A DNA stretch of 42,037 nucleotides, taken from contig NZ_JAIDEN010000022.1 of the NCBI RefSeq assembly GCF_029054785.1, positions 1 through 42,037 of the forward strand, given 5' to 3'. The DNA comes from Duncaniella sp. Lineage in GTDB: Bacteria; Bacteroidota; Bacteroidia; Bacteroidales; Muribaculaceae. Numbering within the stretch: position 1 is the first letter of the stretch; every line of letters starts with the position of its first letter. Made by a program: the position numbers and the translations under genes. Positions 8,482 to 15,987 of the stretch are shown in pieces. The notes below the pieces were generated by a model, which was given only the letters and a program-made list of their open reading frames with translations, made no database searches and was not told the DNA's origin.

Positions 8482-9330
8482 ATGAACGTTAAAGAAATAA
8501 TAACGTCAACCAGAGCATACAATCTACATTCACATACTCAATTCTGCGATGGGCGCGCCGAAATGGCGCGCTTCGCAGATGCGGCTGTAAGTGCCGGACT
8601 GAAGCATTATGGATTCACACCTCATTCCCCGATCCCATTCCATTCGCCTTGCAACATGTCTGAATCCCAGGTCGGCGAATATATCAGCGAATTCAATCGG
8701 CTGAAAGATATCCATAAAGGCAAAATCAACCTCTATCTTTCCATGGAGATTGACTATCTTGGAGACAACTGGGGCGCAACACACCCCTATTTCTCATCTC
8801 TGCCACTTGATTACAGGCTCAGTTCGATCCACTTCATCCCCACGCCTGACGGCAGAGAGATGGTCGACATCGACGGTCGCCCTGAAAGTTTCTGCGAAAA
8901 AATGCACAAATATTTTGACGATGACATCCGTTATGTCGTCGACAAATTTTACGCCCGCACTCTTGAGATGATTGCAGCCGGGGGCTTTGACATCATAGGC
9001 CATTTTGACAAGATCGGATTCAACGCATCGCATTTCAGCCCCGGAATTGAAGATGAGGACTGGTATCGCAGGCACATCGACAATGTGATTGACGCTATTG
9101 CCGGAACTGATATCGCGGCAGAGATAAACACCAAAGCGTGGGAACCGCCTGTCGGAGCAAGTGCCGAACAAACTGCATGTTACAGACCTCGTTTGTTCCC
9201 ATCGGCCCACACTATCCGGAAACTTAAGCGCGCCGGTATACCTCTGGTTGTCAATAGTGACGCCCATTATCCTGACCGCATCAGCTTCGGACGTGAGGCG
9301 GCGTTCAGAATAATTGATGCTGAAGACTGA
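8482..9330 (+). CDS. PHP-domain phosphatase, histidinol-phosphatase type
   Basis: 282 residues. Metal-ligand motifs of the PHP superfamily are in order: H-S-H (LHSHTQFCDG) at the start, SMEIDYLGD, SIHFIP, GHFDKIGF, and VVNSDAHYPDRISFG near the end. This is the HisK-type histidinol-phosphatase layout, which hydrolyses L-histidinol phosphate in histidine biosynthesis. No other his gene is in the window, so another small phosphate ester is possible. It lies 5 bp after floA and is probably cotranscribed. The PHP family is secure and the exact substrate less so. Confidence 0.85.
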   Translation: MNVKEIITSTRAYNLHSHTQFCDGRAEMARFADAAVSAGLKHYGFTPHSPIPFHSPCNMSESQVGEYISEFNRLKDIHKGKINLYLSMEIDYLGDNWGATHPYFSSLPLDYRLSSIHFIPTPDGREMVDIDGRPESFCEKMHKYFDDDIRYVVDKFYARTLEMIAAGGFDIIGHFDKIGFNASHFSPGIEDEDWYRRHIDNVIDAIAGTDIAAEINTKAWEPPVGASAEQTACYRPRLFPSAHTIRKLKRAGIPLVVNSDAHYPDRISFGREAAFRIIDAED

Positions 9331-9406
9331 CCTCAATAGACTGACACGTCATGGATATTCTCTGAGCCAATTTCTATTGTGAAGCCATTTATTGTCTAAC
9401 CGGTTC

Positions 9407-10189
9407 TTAATAATCCAACAATATCGGGACTTGATGTTCTTCAGCAAAACACACTGCCTGATATAGCATCGAGTAGGCGCATTGTGCAAGATCTTCGGTG
9501 CGATATTTCTCTTTGAGCGTTTTATCTGTCCTGCGGATAAATTTGAGAAGAAGGTTCGGCTCTTTTTGTTTTACAGGGACATAGTATTTGTCGTTACGCC
9601 AAGAAAGGATAGTGGCTTCATCGGCATTCCATAACTGTTGGTTCAGATTTTCCAGCTCCTGTTTCAGAAGTGAGACCGTGGAAATTGCGCCTTCATTGCC
9701 CGTTGGATATGCAGTTATAAAAATAGCCTTATCAGGAATGGGAAGCCAAAGGGCAACATCAGAAAGCAATGAGTTGACTATCTTTTTTGAGACAGCTTCT
9801 TGGACTACTGGATCATCAAAGGCATTCCATCTGCTTTCTACATATTCGGGCAATCTGCGATTCAGGGAGGTGTAAGCCTGCAACATCACTAATGCGCCGA
9901 AGGCTTCCCAATCGGGTTTGTCGGTATAATAGTCGCAGTCTGCTGTTTCATCCCATAATGGCGCAGGAATTGGGAGGTCGATATTTGCAGCAATATTGTC
10001 AGCCCACCGGATAACGATTTCTCGGATTTCAGCTATTCCCGCTTTGTCCTCTATGGGTTTCATTTCATTACCACAACCGTCTGTCATTACGCATTTCTGT
10101 CCGTTTTCCTCTGACAGCTGCTGCACGATGGTTTTCCAGTTACGACTGTAATAGCGAGTCAATGTCCCTGAATATATGTCTAATCCCAT
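9407..10189 (-). CDS. unrecognised 260-residue cytosolic protein
   Basis: I do not recognise the function. The N-terminus (MGLDIYSGTLTRYYSRNWK) has a distinctive MGLDIY opening that I associate with a group of uncharacterised bacterial proteins. It has no signal peptide or membrane segment. The sequence is rich in Trp, Tyr and acidic residues, with a possible amphipathic helix around LLKQELENLNQQLWNADEA. The gene stands alone on the minus strand, has its own promoter-like motif and a short palindrome in the leader, and looks slightly lower in G+C than its neighbours. It may be an accessory gene, but nothing in the sequence proves transfer. Confidence 0.8.
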   Translation of the reverse strand: MGLDIYSGTLTRYYSRNWKTIVQQLSEENGQKCVMTDGCGNEMKPIEDKAGIAEIREIVIRWADNIAANIDLPIPAPLWDETADCDYYTDKPDWEAFGALVMLQAYTSLNRRLPEYVESRWNAFDDPVVQEAVSKKIVNSLLSDVALWLPIPDKAIFITAYPTGNEGAISTVSLLKQELENLNQQLWNADEATILSWRNDKYYVPVKQKEPNLLLKFIRRTDKTLKEKYRTEDLAQCAYSMLYQAVCFAEEHQVPILLDY

Positions 10190-10230
10190 ATCGCGTAAAT
10201 ATTAGTTACAAGGTTGAACATAAAACATTG

Positions 10231-10247
10231 TGGTCGAATTACGACCA
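10231..10247. promoter_or_regulatory. 17-bp palindrome, possible operator
   Basis: TGGTCG-AATTA-CGACCA is a perfect 6+6 dyad with a 5 bp centre. It lies at or just after the predicted transcription start of the minus-strand gene that begins at 10189. It could be a repressor site or a small leader hairpin. Confidence 0.4.
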
Positions 10248-10255
10248 GCAGTCTG

Positions 10256-10287
10256 CAAATATACGATATTTTGCGGTGCATGTCAAT
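10256..10287 (-). promoter_or_regulatory. Bacteroides-type promoter for the 260-residue protein
   Basis: On the minus strand TATATTTG (10263-10256) matches TAnnTTTG, with ATTG (10287-10284) 20 bp upstream in place of TTTG. The leader would be about 60 nt and would contain the 10231 palindrome. Confidence 0.5.
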
Positions 10288-10337
10288 AGCGAAGATCGAA
10301 TGAGGCAGTTCACCTCGGATGTTCACTTCAGCAGGCT

Positions 10338-12089
10338 CTATTGTACCGGAAAAAGTATTGAACGGTCCTTTCTGATAGCCGGAGCTGTAAGATCAGAAGG
10401 AACAAACCTCCAGTTTGGAGTCACACGAGGTGTTATCGAGCCTCTCTTTTCAATTTCCTTTATCAGATAAAAACGGAGATCCTTATCTGTTGAAGTCAGG
10501 ATGCGCGATTTCAGTTCGTCATGAGGGATTCCGGCGCCTTTTGTGAGAAGATCACCACCTCCGTTACCACGATAAGAGTTTACGGCAACTTTATATGTTT
10601 TATCCTCCTCGAAAGGACTCCCGTCAGGCATGGACTTGATTGTTATTTTCTCCCCTTTCGGCTTCGTCACATCAACGTCATAGATTATGCCGGCTGCCGA
10701 ATCAAAATTGTAGGCGGGATTCTGCAACTTAGCATAATCTCCCTTTGCCGCCGACAGGCCATCTTTAGCAAAAAGCAAGATATGATCTTCCGGTCCTGAC
10801 ATCCGGTCAGTCCAAAGAGAATAACTCATCTCAAGATAATCCTTAATCTCCTTTCCGGTCAGAGCCATTGTATAAAGCATGTTTTCATATTTATATAATG
10901 TGAACATGTCGCTCATCCTGAGATCGCCCTTCCCTATCATTGCATCAAATGACAAGGGAGCAGCAAAGGAAATATCGGCACCGGTAATGTCAAGTTGCAG
11001 ATCGTGCAGCAATTCCATAAACGCAGAAGGACCGAAATAAGCATCGCGAACAGAAAAATCGCCTGTGGCAATGCCTATTTTTCGGTTTACAAATTCATTG
11101 ACTGCATTTTGCACAGGCTCAAATTCCCTCATAAAATCCGGATCGGGAGCATATTCCTTAACCGAGACCACCTGTCCGCTGATCTTCCTGACTGATAGCC
11201 GTCCATTGTCATCACGGGAGAACACAACTTCTGCTTCGGCAAGATTAAACGCATTGTTGGCCGGATTCAAAACCAAATGGCCTGACTTTGGCTCTCCCGA
11301 CAATGCAGAATTATAAACCTGATGATCATGCCCCATGAATATAATATCGAATCCGGGGACTTCTTCGGCCACTTTGAGTGACGCGTTTTCAATCCAATCG
11401 CCTGTCATCCTCGATGAATCGTGACCTGAGTGAAAAAGTCCTACAATGAGATCCGGATGTTCATTGTTTCTTATAATATCAATCCATTTCCCGGCCGACT
11501 CCACCATATCATCAAAACGCAGACCGCTCCAAAGATTCTCAGGCAACCAAGCCGGAATAGCCGGAGTCAGAAGCCCTAAGACGGCAATTTTCACGCCGTC
11601 ACGCTCTATGATATGGTAAGGTTTAAGATATGGGTCTCCGGTCACGGCATCTACAACATTCGCCCCCAGCAGCGGAATCTCCCCAAGATCTTTCCGATAA
11701 CGGTCATATACCGCATGCCCGGTTTCCACATCATGATTGCCGATTGTCTCCGCATCATAGCCCATATATTCGAGCATCCGTGCGACCGGATGACGTTCTC
11801 CGACAGAGATGAAATTATAGAAATAAGCCGTCGGCTGACCTTGAAGTATATCGCCATTATCCAATAGGACAACATGATCACTGCCAATCGAATCCCGCAA
11901 TTGTTTCACACGAGAACAGATTCTCGCCATAGAGCCTTCATCAGGCGAACGAGTTATGAAATTATACGGGAAGAAATTTCCGTGGACGTCAGTTGTCGCC
12001 ACTATTTTTAAAGCAAGCTCCTCTGCCGAAGCAGAAGCCCCGGAGAGGAGTTGTGATGCAACAGCCATTGCCAATAATGTCTTATTCAA
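10338..12089 (-). CDS. exported 2',3'-cyclic nucleotidase / 5'-nucleotidase family protein
   Basis: 583 residues. A signal peptide (first 22 residues, ending near ASASAEE) exports it to the periplasm. The calcineurin-like metallophosphatase domain has ATTDVHGNF, LLDNGDILQG, IGNHDVE, FHSGHD and MGHDHQ, that is, the full set of two-metal ligands. The C-terminal 5'-nucleotidase domain includes VAVNSYRGNGGGDLL, which resembles the CpdB type rather than plain UshA. The protein should hydrolyse 2',3'-cyclic nucleotides and 3'-nucleotides to nucleosides. The gene lies 85 bp downstream of the DUF3108 gene, on the same strand as tdk, which fits nucleoside salvage. Substrate preference cannot be settled by eye. 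Confidence 0.88.
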   Translation of the reverse strand: MNKTLLAMAVASQLLSGASASAEELALKIVATTDVHGNFFPYNFITRSPDEGSMARICSRVKQLRDSIGSDHVVLLDNGDILQGQPTAYFYNFISVGERHPVARMLEYMGYDAETIGNHDVETGHAVYDRYRKDLGEIPLLGANVVDAVTGDPYLKPYHIIERDGVKIAVLGLLTPAIPAWLPENLWSGLRFDDMVESAGKWIDIIRNNEHPDLIVGLFHSGHDSSRMTGDWIENASLKVAEEVPGFDIIFMGHDHQVYNSALSGEPKSGHLVLNPANNAFNLAEAEVVFSRDDNGRLSVRKISGQVVSVKEYAPDPDFMREFEPVQNAVNEFVNRKIGIATGDFSVRDAYFGPSAFMELLHDLQLDITGADISFAAPLSFDAMIGKGDLRMSDMFTLYKYENMLYTMALTGKEIKDYLEMSYSLWTDRMSGPEDHILLFAKDGLSAAKGDYAKLQNPAYNFDSAAGIIYDVDVTKPKGEKITIKSMPDGSPFEEDKTYKVAVNSYRGNGGGDLLTKGAGIPHDELKSRILTSTDKDLRFYLIKEIEKRGSITPRVTPNWRFVPSDLTAPAIRKDRSILFPVQ

Positions 12090-12174
12090 AATAAATCTAT
12101 CTAAGTAGCTCTTAAAAATTAAGCGTAATCTGTTTTTACAAAGTAACCGCGTGAAAGACTTTTACACTTTTGCA

Positions 12175-12948
12175 TCAAGGATTGGGACCGGTGTATAGAG
12201 CCCTGACTTTCCCGACAGGCAAAGAACCTTCTACTTTCAGCGGAATGCGCTGGCCATCGGTTGAAATCCAACCGGAAATCGGGGCCGAACTCTCAACGCC
12301 TTTGCGCGTGAAAGTGAAGTTTATATAATATGTCGGAAATTTCCCTCCATTCAGCGATATTGTCTGAGTGCCCATATATGTTATCTTCAGTTTCTCCTTT
12401 TTCGATCCTGAAAAAATGTTGACAGTCACGCTCTGACCCTTTTTCATATTCGGGAAGTCAAGTGTACGCAGATAGAAAAAAGAACTCAGCATGTCAACTG
12501 TCATTCCCTGAGCTTCAAGATGGAGAGTAGAACTCTTCATAGGCTTACCCTTCCCTGAACTCTTATATCGGATAGCATCAGCTGAAAATGTATTGCCTGT
12601 ATGGGAAAAGCTCAGCACATCCTTTTTATATTTGCCATTTTCGTGGGCTATGTATGTATATGACACAGGGAAATAACCGTCTTTGGTCATTGTGCTGTAC
12701 AACGTATCACGAAGCATATATATGCTATTGGCCCACGGTGCATTCTCTGCATAGACTGATGCACGATAAAGATTACCGTCATTCCGAAGAGACATCGTAG
12801 CGTAACCCGCGACCTTGTTAATAAACCCCCATTTGTAGATGACATCATAAGTCAGAGTCTCATCTACCAATGAAACGGGATTTGCAGACCGGGTAACCGG
12901 CACAAGTCCGACAAACGCGAGCAGGAGTGAAATTAATTTAAATTTCAT
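12175..12948 (-). CDS. DUF3108 family exported protein
   Basis: 257 residues with a signal peptide (MKFKLISLLLAFVGLVPV). The body is predicted beta-rich, with the DUF3108 features LTYDVIYKWGFINKVAGYA near the start and a C-terminal segment GWISTDGQRIPLKVEGSLPVG. Members are periplasmic or outer-membrane associated; the function is not known. It begins 13 bp after tdk ends, so tdk and this gene are very likely cotranscribed. No lipobox is seen. Confidence 0.82.
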   Translation of the reverse strand: MKFKLISLLLAFVGLVPVTRSANPVSLVDETLTYDVIYKWGFINKVAGYATMSLRNDGNLYRASVYAENAPWANSIYMLRDTLYSTMTKDGYFPVSYTYIAHENGKYKKDVLSFSHTGNTFSADAIRYKSSGKGKPMKSSTLHLEAQGMTVDMLSSFFYLRTLDFPNMKKGQSVTVNIFSGSKKEKLKITYMGTQTISLNGGKFPTYYINFTFTRKGVESSAPISGWISTDGQRIPLKVEGSLPVGKVRALYTGPNP

Positions 12949-12961
12949 AACAAATAGTTAT

Positions 12962-13600
12962 TCAGTCTTTTGTCAGTTCCCTGAACGGGAGTATCGAGCG
13001 ATAGGACTGTTCTATCCTCTTGTTTCGCCAACATTTCCGGCAGACTGCGATATAACGGTCGTCACCGCCAATCTCAACCTGCTCGCCTTCCTCGACAAAA
13101 TCGCCGTTGCTATCGATACGGGCATTTATTATGGTCTTTCGTCCGCAAGTACATGTTGACTTAATTTCGTCTATGGTGTCAGCAATCTCAAACAACCTGC
13201 GGGATCCCTCAAAGAGATGGCTCTGAAAATCTGTTCTCAGGCCATAGCAGATGACATTACTGCCAAAGTCATCAACAACCCTTGAGAGCTGATCGACCTG
13301 ATCGGCTGTCAGGAACTGGGCCTCATCAACCAGAAACCAGTCGATGACAGCCATTGAGTCCTCAAAAAGAGTCTGAGCCAATTCATACAGATCAGTGTCG
13401 TGATATATCCACTGACATTCACGCTGAATACCAATGCGAGACTTTATTACATTGGTAAGGTCACGGGTGTCCACTACCGGTTTAAGGCAGACGTATTTCA
13501 TCTTCCTTTCCTCGAAGTTATAGGCAGTGGTCAGCAGAAGAGCTGTTTTCGCAGACCCCATAGTGCCATAGCGAAAATATAATTTACCTTTCCTGTTCAT
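12962..13600 (-). CDS. tdk: thymidine kinase
   Basis: 212 residues, type II thymidine kinase, which makes dTMP from thymidine and ATP in the cytosol. The DEAQ signature is clear (FLVDEAQFLTADQV), and the zinc-binding lasso cysteines are present in the C-terminal half (TCTCGRKT and VCRKCWRNK). The P-loop reads GTMGSAKT at residues 12-19, where most family members have a second glycine before the lysine (G-x-M-x-S-G-K-S/T). The Bacteroides proteins I know better start with a longer ICGSMFSGKT region, so this looks like the variant more often met in Firmicutes and Actinobacteria. It heads an operon with the DUF3108 gene. Confidence 0.88.
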   Translation of the reverse strand: MNRKGKLYFRYGTMGSAKTALLLTTAYNFEERKMKYVCLKPVVDTRDLTNVIKSRIGIQRECQWIYHDTDLYELAQTLFEDSMAVIDWFLVDEAQFLTADQVDQLSRVVDDFGSNVICYGLRTDFQSHLFEGSRRLFEIADTIDEIKSTCTCGRKTIINARIDSNGDFVEEGEQVEIGGDDRYIAVCRKCWRNKRIEQSYRSILPFRELTKD

Positions 13601-13636
13601 TCAAAAAGGGAATATTTGAGAGTTTGAATTATCAGG

Positions 13637-13644
13637 CAAAGATA
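13637..13644 (-). promoter_or_regulatory. possible -7 box for tdk
   Basis: On the minus strand TATCTTTG (13644-13637) fits TAnnTTTG and lies 37 bp before the tdk start. No clear TTTG box is seen at the expected distance; it would fall within the end of the preceding lipoprotein gene. Confidence 0.45.
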
Positions 13645-13655
13645 AGCAAATTTTC

Positions 13656-14273
13656 TTATTGAGCAGCATCCTGACGGGTAAAGACGTAATCGGTGTGACC
13701 GATTTCAAACTTCATCAAAGGACCTTTGATTTTAACATCGTCCAATTTGCGAATAGAAGAATAGCGGTTCACAAGCGCCATTTTCAGGCTTTGAGCAATT
13801 GAGACGGCTACTGAAGGCTTGATCGAGTCTATACGAGGCCCGTTCATCCCTGTCACAACGCCATTAACAACAACTGCGTCCGGATCCACACTTACAGCAA
13901 GAGTAGACGGGTCAAGACTGATTGCGACTTCATCGTCATCAATGACAGTCCATGTGCCATTGATGGTCGATCGTCCGCTGACAGTCAGACCTAACGGCTC
14001 AACCAGTCCTACCTCTCCTACTATTTGAGTATTTGCGGACAGCATTCCGACAACAATCAATGCTCCACCACGGCTCCCTTTTGCAACAAGTTCAGGATTG
14101 TTCGAAAAATCCATAGTCTCGATAGTAGTGGCGGTCACATAAGAATTGTCCGTGAAGTTTTCCGGCGTCCCGGTCCAACTTCCCGGCAGATCCTTTGCCA
14201 GACGTGCGGTTTCGTCACATGAGACCAAAGAAAGAGTGCCCAATAGGGTCAAGCCATAAATCAAACCTTTCAT
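13656..14273 (-). CDS. lipoprotein, unknown function (lipocalin-like repeats possible)
   Basis: 205 residues. The start at 14273 gives a lipoprotein signal (MKGLIYGLTLLGTLSLVSC) with a lipobox ending at Cys19; a longer in-frame start at 14375 would bury it. The mature protein opens with ETARLAKDLPGSWTGTPENF, the G-x-W pattern of lipocalin-like Bacteroidota lipoproteins, and contains a central block with several short strands (GRSTINGTWTVIDDDEVAIS). It is expected on the outer or inner membrane facing the periplasm. Function is unknown. It is divergent from ssb, sharing a 141 bp intergenic region. Confidence 0.75.
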   Translation of the reverse strand: MKGLIYGLTLLGTLSLVSCDETARLAKDLPGSWTGTPENFTDNSYVTATTIETMDFSNNPELVAKGSRGGALIVVGMLSANTQIVGEVGLVEPLGLTVSGRSTINGTWTVIDDDEVAISLDPSTLAVSVDPDAVVVNGVVTGMNGPRIDSIKPSVAVSIAQSLKMALVNRYSSIRKLDDVKIKGPLMKFEIGHTDYVFTRQDAAQ

Positions 14274-14330
14274 ATTCGATATTATTTTAATTCCAGTTTT
14301 ACATAATAAACGTATAGAGGTTAAAATTAG

Positions 14331-14361
14331 TTTCATTTCCGCTAAAAAATGAGTAATTTTG
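14331..14361 (+). promoter_or_regulatory. Bacteroides-type promoter for ssb
   Basis: TTTC (14331-14334) and TAATTTTG (14354-14361) are separated by 19 bp, one base off the consensus pair. Transcription would begin near 14367, about 48 nt before the GTG start. Confidence 0.55.
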
Positions 14362-14414
14362 TCATGACCGAACAAAAAACTGTCAACTCCGACTTATAAA
14401 ACCGAGAAGAAACT

Positions 14415-14747
14415 GTGAGCGTAAACAAAGTTATATTGATTGGAAATGTGGGAACTGACCCCGAAATACGCTATGTGGAGACAAGACCCATAGCCTCGTT
14501 CCGAATGGCAACAAATGAAAGGGAACGCACACTGCCTGACGGATCAAAAATACCGGAGCGCACCGAATGGCATAGTATTATTATGTGGGACGGAGCGGCT
14601 GAGTTTGCAGAAAAATATATCAGAAAAGGATCACGTCTTTATGTAGAGGGCAAAATACGCTACCGCATCTGGGAAGACCGTAATGCTATCAAGCGCAATG
14701 TTACGGAAATCTATGTGGATAGCTTTGAACTGTTAGGATTCAAATAG
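14415..14747 (+). CDS. ssb: single-stranded DNA-binding protein, short form
   Basis: 110 residues with a complete OB fold: SVNKVILIGNVGTDPEIRY at the start, PIASFRMATNER, TEWHSIIMWDGAAEFAEKYI, KGSRLYVEGKIRYRIW and a closing strand NVTEIYVDSFELLGFK. It coats ssDNA during replication and repair. The usual disordered tail and acidic D-D-x-P-F tip, which recruit partner proteins, are missing because the stop follows the OB fold directly. The start is GTG. The end overlaps the convergent minus-strand gene by 15 bp. It may be a second, specialised SSB beside a normal one elsewhere in the genome. Confidence 0.92.
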   Translation: MSVNKVILIGNVGTDPEIRYVETRPIASFRMATNERERTLPDGSKIPERTEWHSIIMWDGAAEFAEKYIRKGSRLYVEGKIRYRIWEDRNAIKRNVTEIYVDSFELLGFK

Positions 14748-15050
14748 CATTTGGTCAAATAAAGATGGATATGAGCATGGCTCCACCGAACGCCTTTGTT
14801 CTTTCTGAGCCGTTGACTGATGGCTGATCACCATTGTGTGCTGCTGAGTCCATCCCTGAGTGCTGTTTCGTAAATAAAGTGTAATCACCCCTTTTTGTCC
14901 TTGTGCATTTTCCAATACATGACGGTAGATCTCATTAAGAGTGCTTACTCCGCTCACACTTAATGAAGCCAATGTCCTACGCCCTATCATTACGGTAAGA
15001 TAGAGTCTGTCAGTGCTGTTTATTGAATTTGATGTTTTCATAGGCGTCAT
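14733..15050 (-). CDS. small hypothetical protein
   Basis: 105 residues (102 if the ATG at 15041 is used), unrecognised. The central part looks like a genuine compact alpha/beta protein: DRLYLTVMIGRRTLASLSVSG, then TLNEIYRHVLENA and GVITLYLRNSTQGW. The C-terminal 30 residues are polar and probably disordered. No signal peptide or membrane helix is visible. A TATCTTTG box lies just upstream on the minus strand, which supports expression. It converges on ssb and overlaps its last 15 bp. Confidence 0.6.
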   Translation of the reverse strand: MTPMKTSNSINSTDRLYLTVMIGRRTLASLSVSGVSTLNEIYRHVLENAQGQKGVITLYLRNSTQGWTQQHTMVISHQSTAQKEQRRSVEPCSYPSLFDQMLFES

Positions 15051-15061
15051 TTTTTATAATG

Positions 15062-15069
15062 CAAAGATA
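15062..15069 (-). promoter_or_regulatory. possible -7 box for the small hypothetical gene
   Basis: TATCTTTG on the minus strand (15069-15062) fits TAnnTTTG, followed by GCA as in many Bacteroides promoters. The leader would be very short (about 5-15 nt). No clear upstream TTTG is visible. Confidence 0.45.
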
Positions 15070-15301
15070 TGACCGCACATGGGCAATACTACTGCACACC
15101 GTCACAAAATAATATTAAAAGCACCACAACCTCTTAATTCAAATGAGCTATCACACAGTACAAAGTTCAGCATCCGGCGGCATCCGCAATTGCGACAAAC
15201 CTGCGATCATGGGAAAACGACAAGTCGGGCACATGATACTGACAAGCCCGATTCCGCAAACAAAATTTAGCCCGCTTTTTTCGTTAACATTATTTAATTA
15301 T
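15070..15301. other. intergenic region between divergent genes
   Basis: This is most of the 312 bp between the small minus-strand gene and the TetR gene. Apart from the promoter boxes at its two ends, I see no convincing gene. TCGGGC and GCCCGA near 15225-15255 could form a six-pair hairpin with a 15 nt loop, which is weak. Confidence 0.5.
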
Positions 15302-15333
15302 TTTCCATTGCTGAAATAAATAGCGTATCTTTG
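15302..15333 (+). promoter_or_regulatory. Bacteroides-type promoter for the TetR gene
   Basis: TTTC (15302-15305) and TATCTTTG (15326-15333) are separated by 20 bp. Transcription would start near 15339, about 24 nt before the ATG at 15363. Confidence 0.55.
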
Positions 15334-15362
15334 TGGTTGAAAATGTATATCTAAAGCTACCA

Positions 15363-15962
15363 ATGGCGTCGAAAACCCGCGAAAGACTCCTTGAGGTTGC
15401 CCATCAGCTATTCACCAGCAATGGCGTGGAACGGACAACAATGAACGATATTGCAACTGCTTCTGACAAGGGGCGGCGCACCATCTACACCTATTTTAAA
15501 AATAAAAGGGAGATTTATGAGGCCGTGATCGAACGCGAGAGTGACGCCATTGTGATGAAACTACGCGGCATCGTCAATTCTGATCTGGAACCGGAGGAAA
15601 AGCTACGCAGCTTTTTGAATGCGCGTTTCGACATTGTGGAGGAAACACTCAAAACCTCTGCGACAAGTCAGCTGCTATCCTACATCACTCTTGACTACAA
15701 ACGCCTTGAACGAATCCGGGTGCTCGCAGTGGCCAAAGAACAGGAACTCATCAAGGAGATGATCGACGAAGGCGTGGCCAAAGGTGTTTTCAACCCACAG
15801 CAGGCATCTCTGCTGCCGGAAGTCTACCAGATGATATTCCAGGGCATTGACTATTGCCACCTGCGAAGCAGTTTCAGCCAACTTGGCATAACGCCTGCCG
15901 GCATCAGGGAATCTGTCATCAAATTCGTAATCAACACGCTATTACTTAAATCAACTATATAG
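15363..15962 (+). CDS. TetR/AcrR family transcriptional regulator
   Basis: 199 residues. The N-terminal HTH is standard: RERLLEVAHQLFTSNGVERT, MNDIATASDKGRRTIYTYF, KNKREIYEAVIE. The C-terminal ligand and dimer domain is helical and not recognisable in detail. The ATG at 15363 is preferred over an upstream TTG at 15333, which overlaps the -7 box. The gene is followed after 25 bp by fabG on the same strand, so it may be cotranscribed with fabG and control it or other fatty-acid genes through an acyl ligand, as FabR- and FadR-type TetR proteins do. That link is inference from position. Confidence 0.92.
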   Translation: MASKTRERLLEVAHQLFTSNGVERTTMNDIATASDKGRRTIYTYFKNKREIYEAVIERESDAIVMKLRGIVNSDLEPEEKLRSFLNARFDIVEETLKTSATSQLLSYITLDYKRLERIRVLAVAKEQELIKEMIDEGVAKGVFNPQQASLLPEVYQMIFQGIDYCHLRSSFSQLGITPAGIRESVIKFVINTLLLKSTI

Positions 15963-15987
15963 TAACCTAAAACGACTATTCAGAAAA

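Noticed and set aside
9407..10189. Toxin-antitoxin or phage-defence role for the unrecognised 260-residue protein
   Set aside because: There is no partner gene, nuclease motif or mobile element nearby. Nothing beyond isolation and unknown family supports it.
15079..15270. Short plus-strand open frame in the gap before the TetR gene
   Set aside because: Composition is unlike protein (rich in His, Lys and Thr without pattern), with no start context, and it reads through non-coding-looking DNA.
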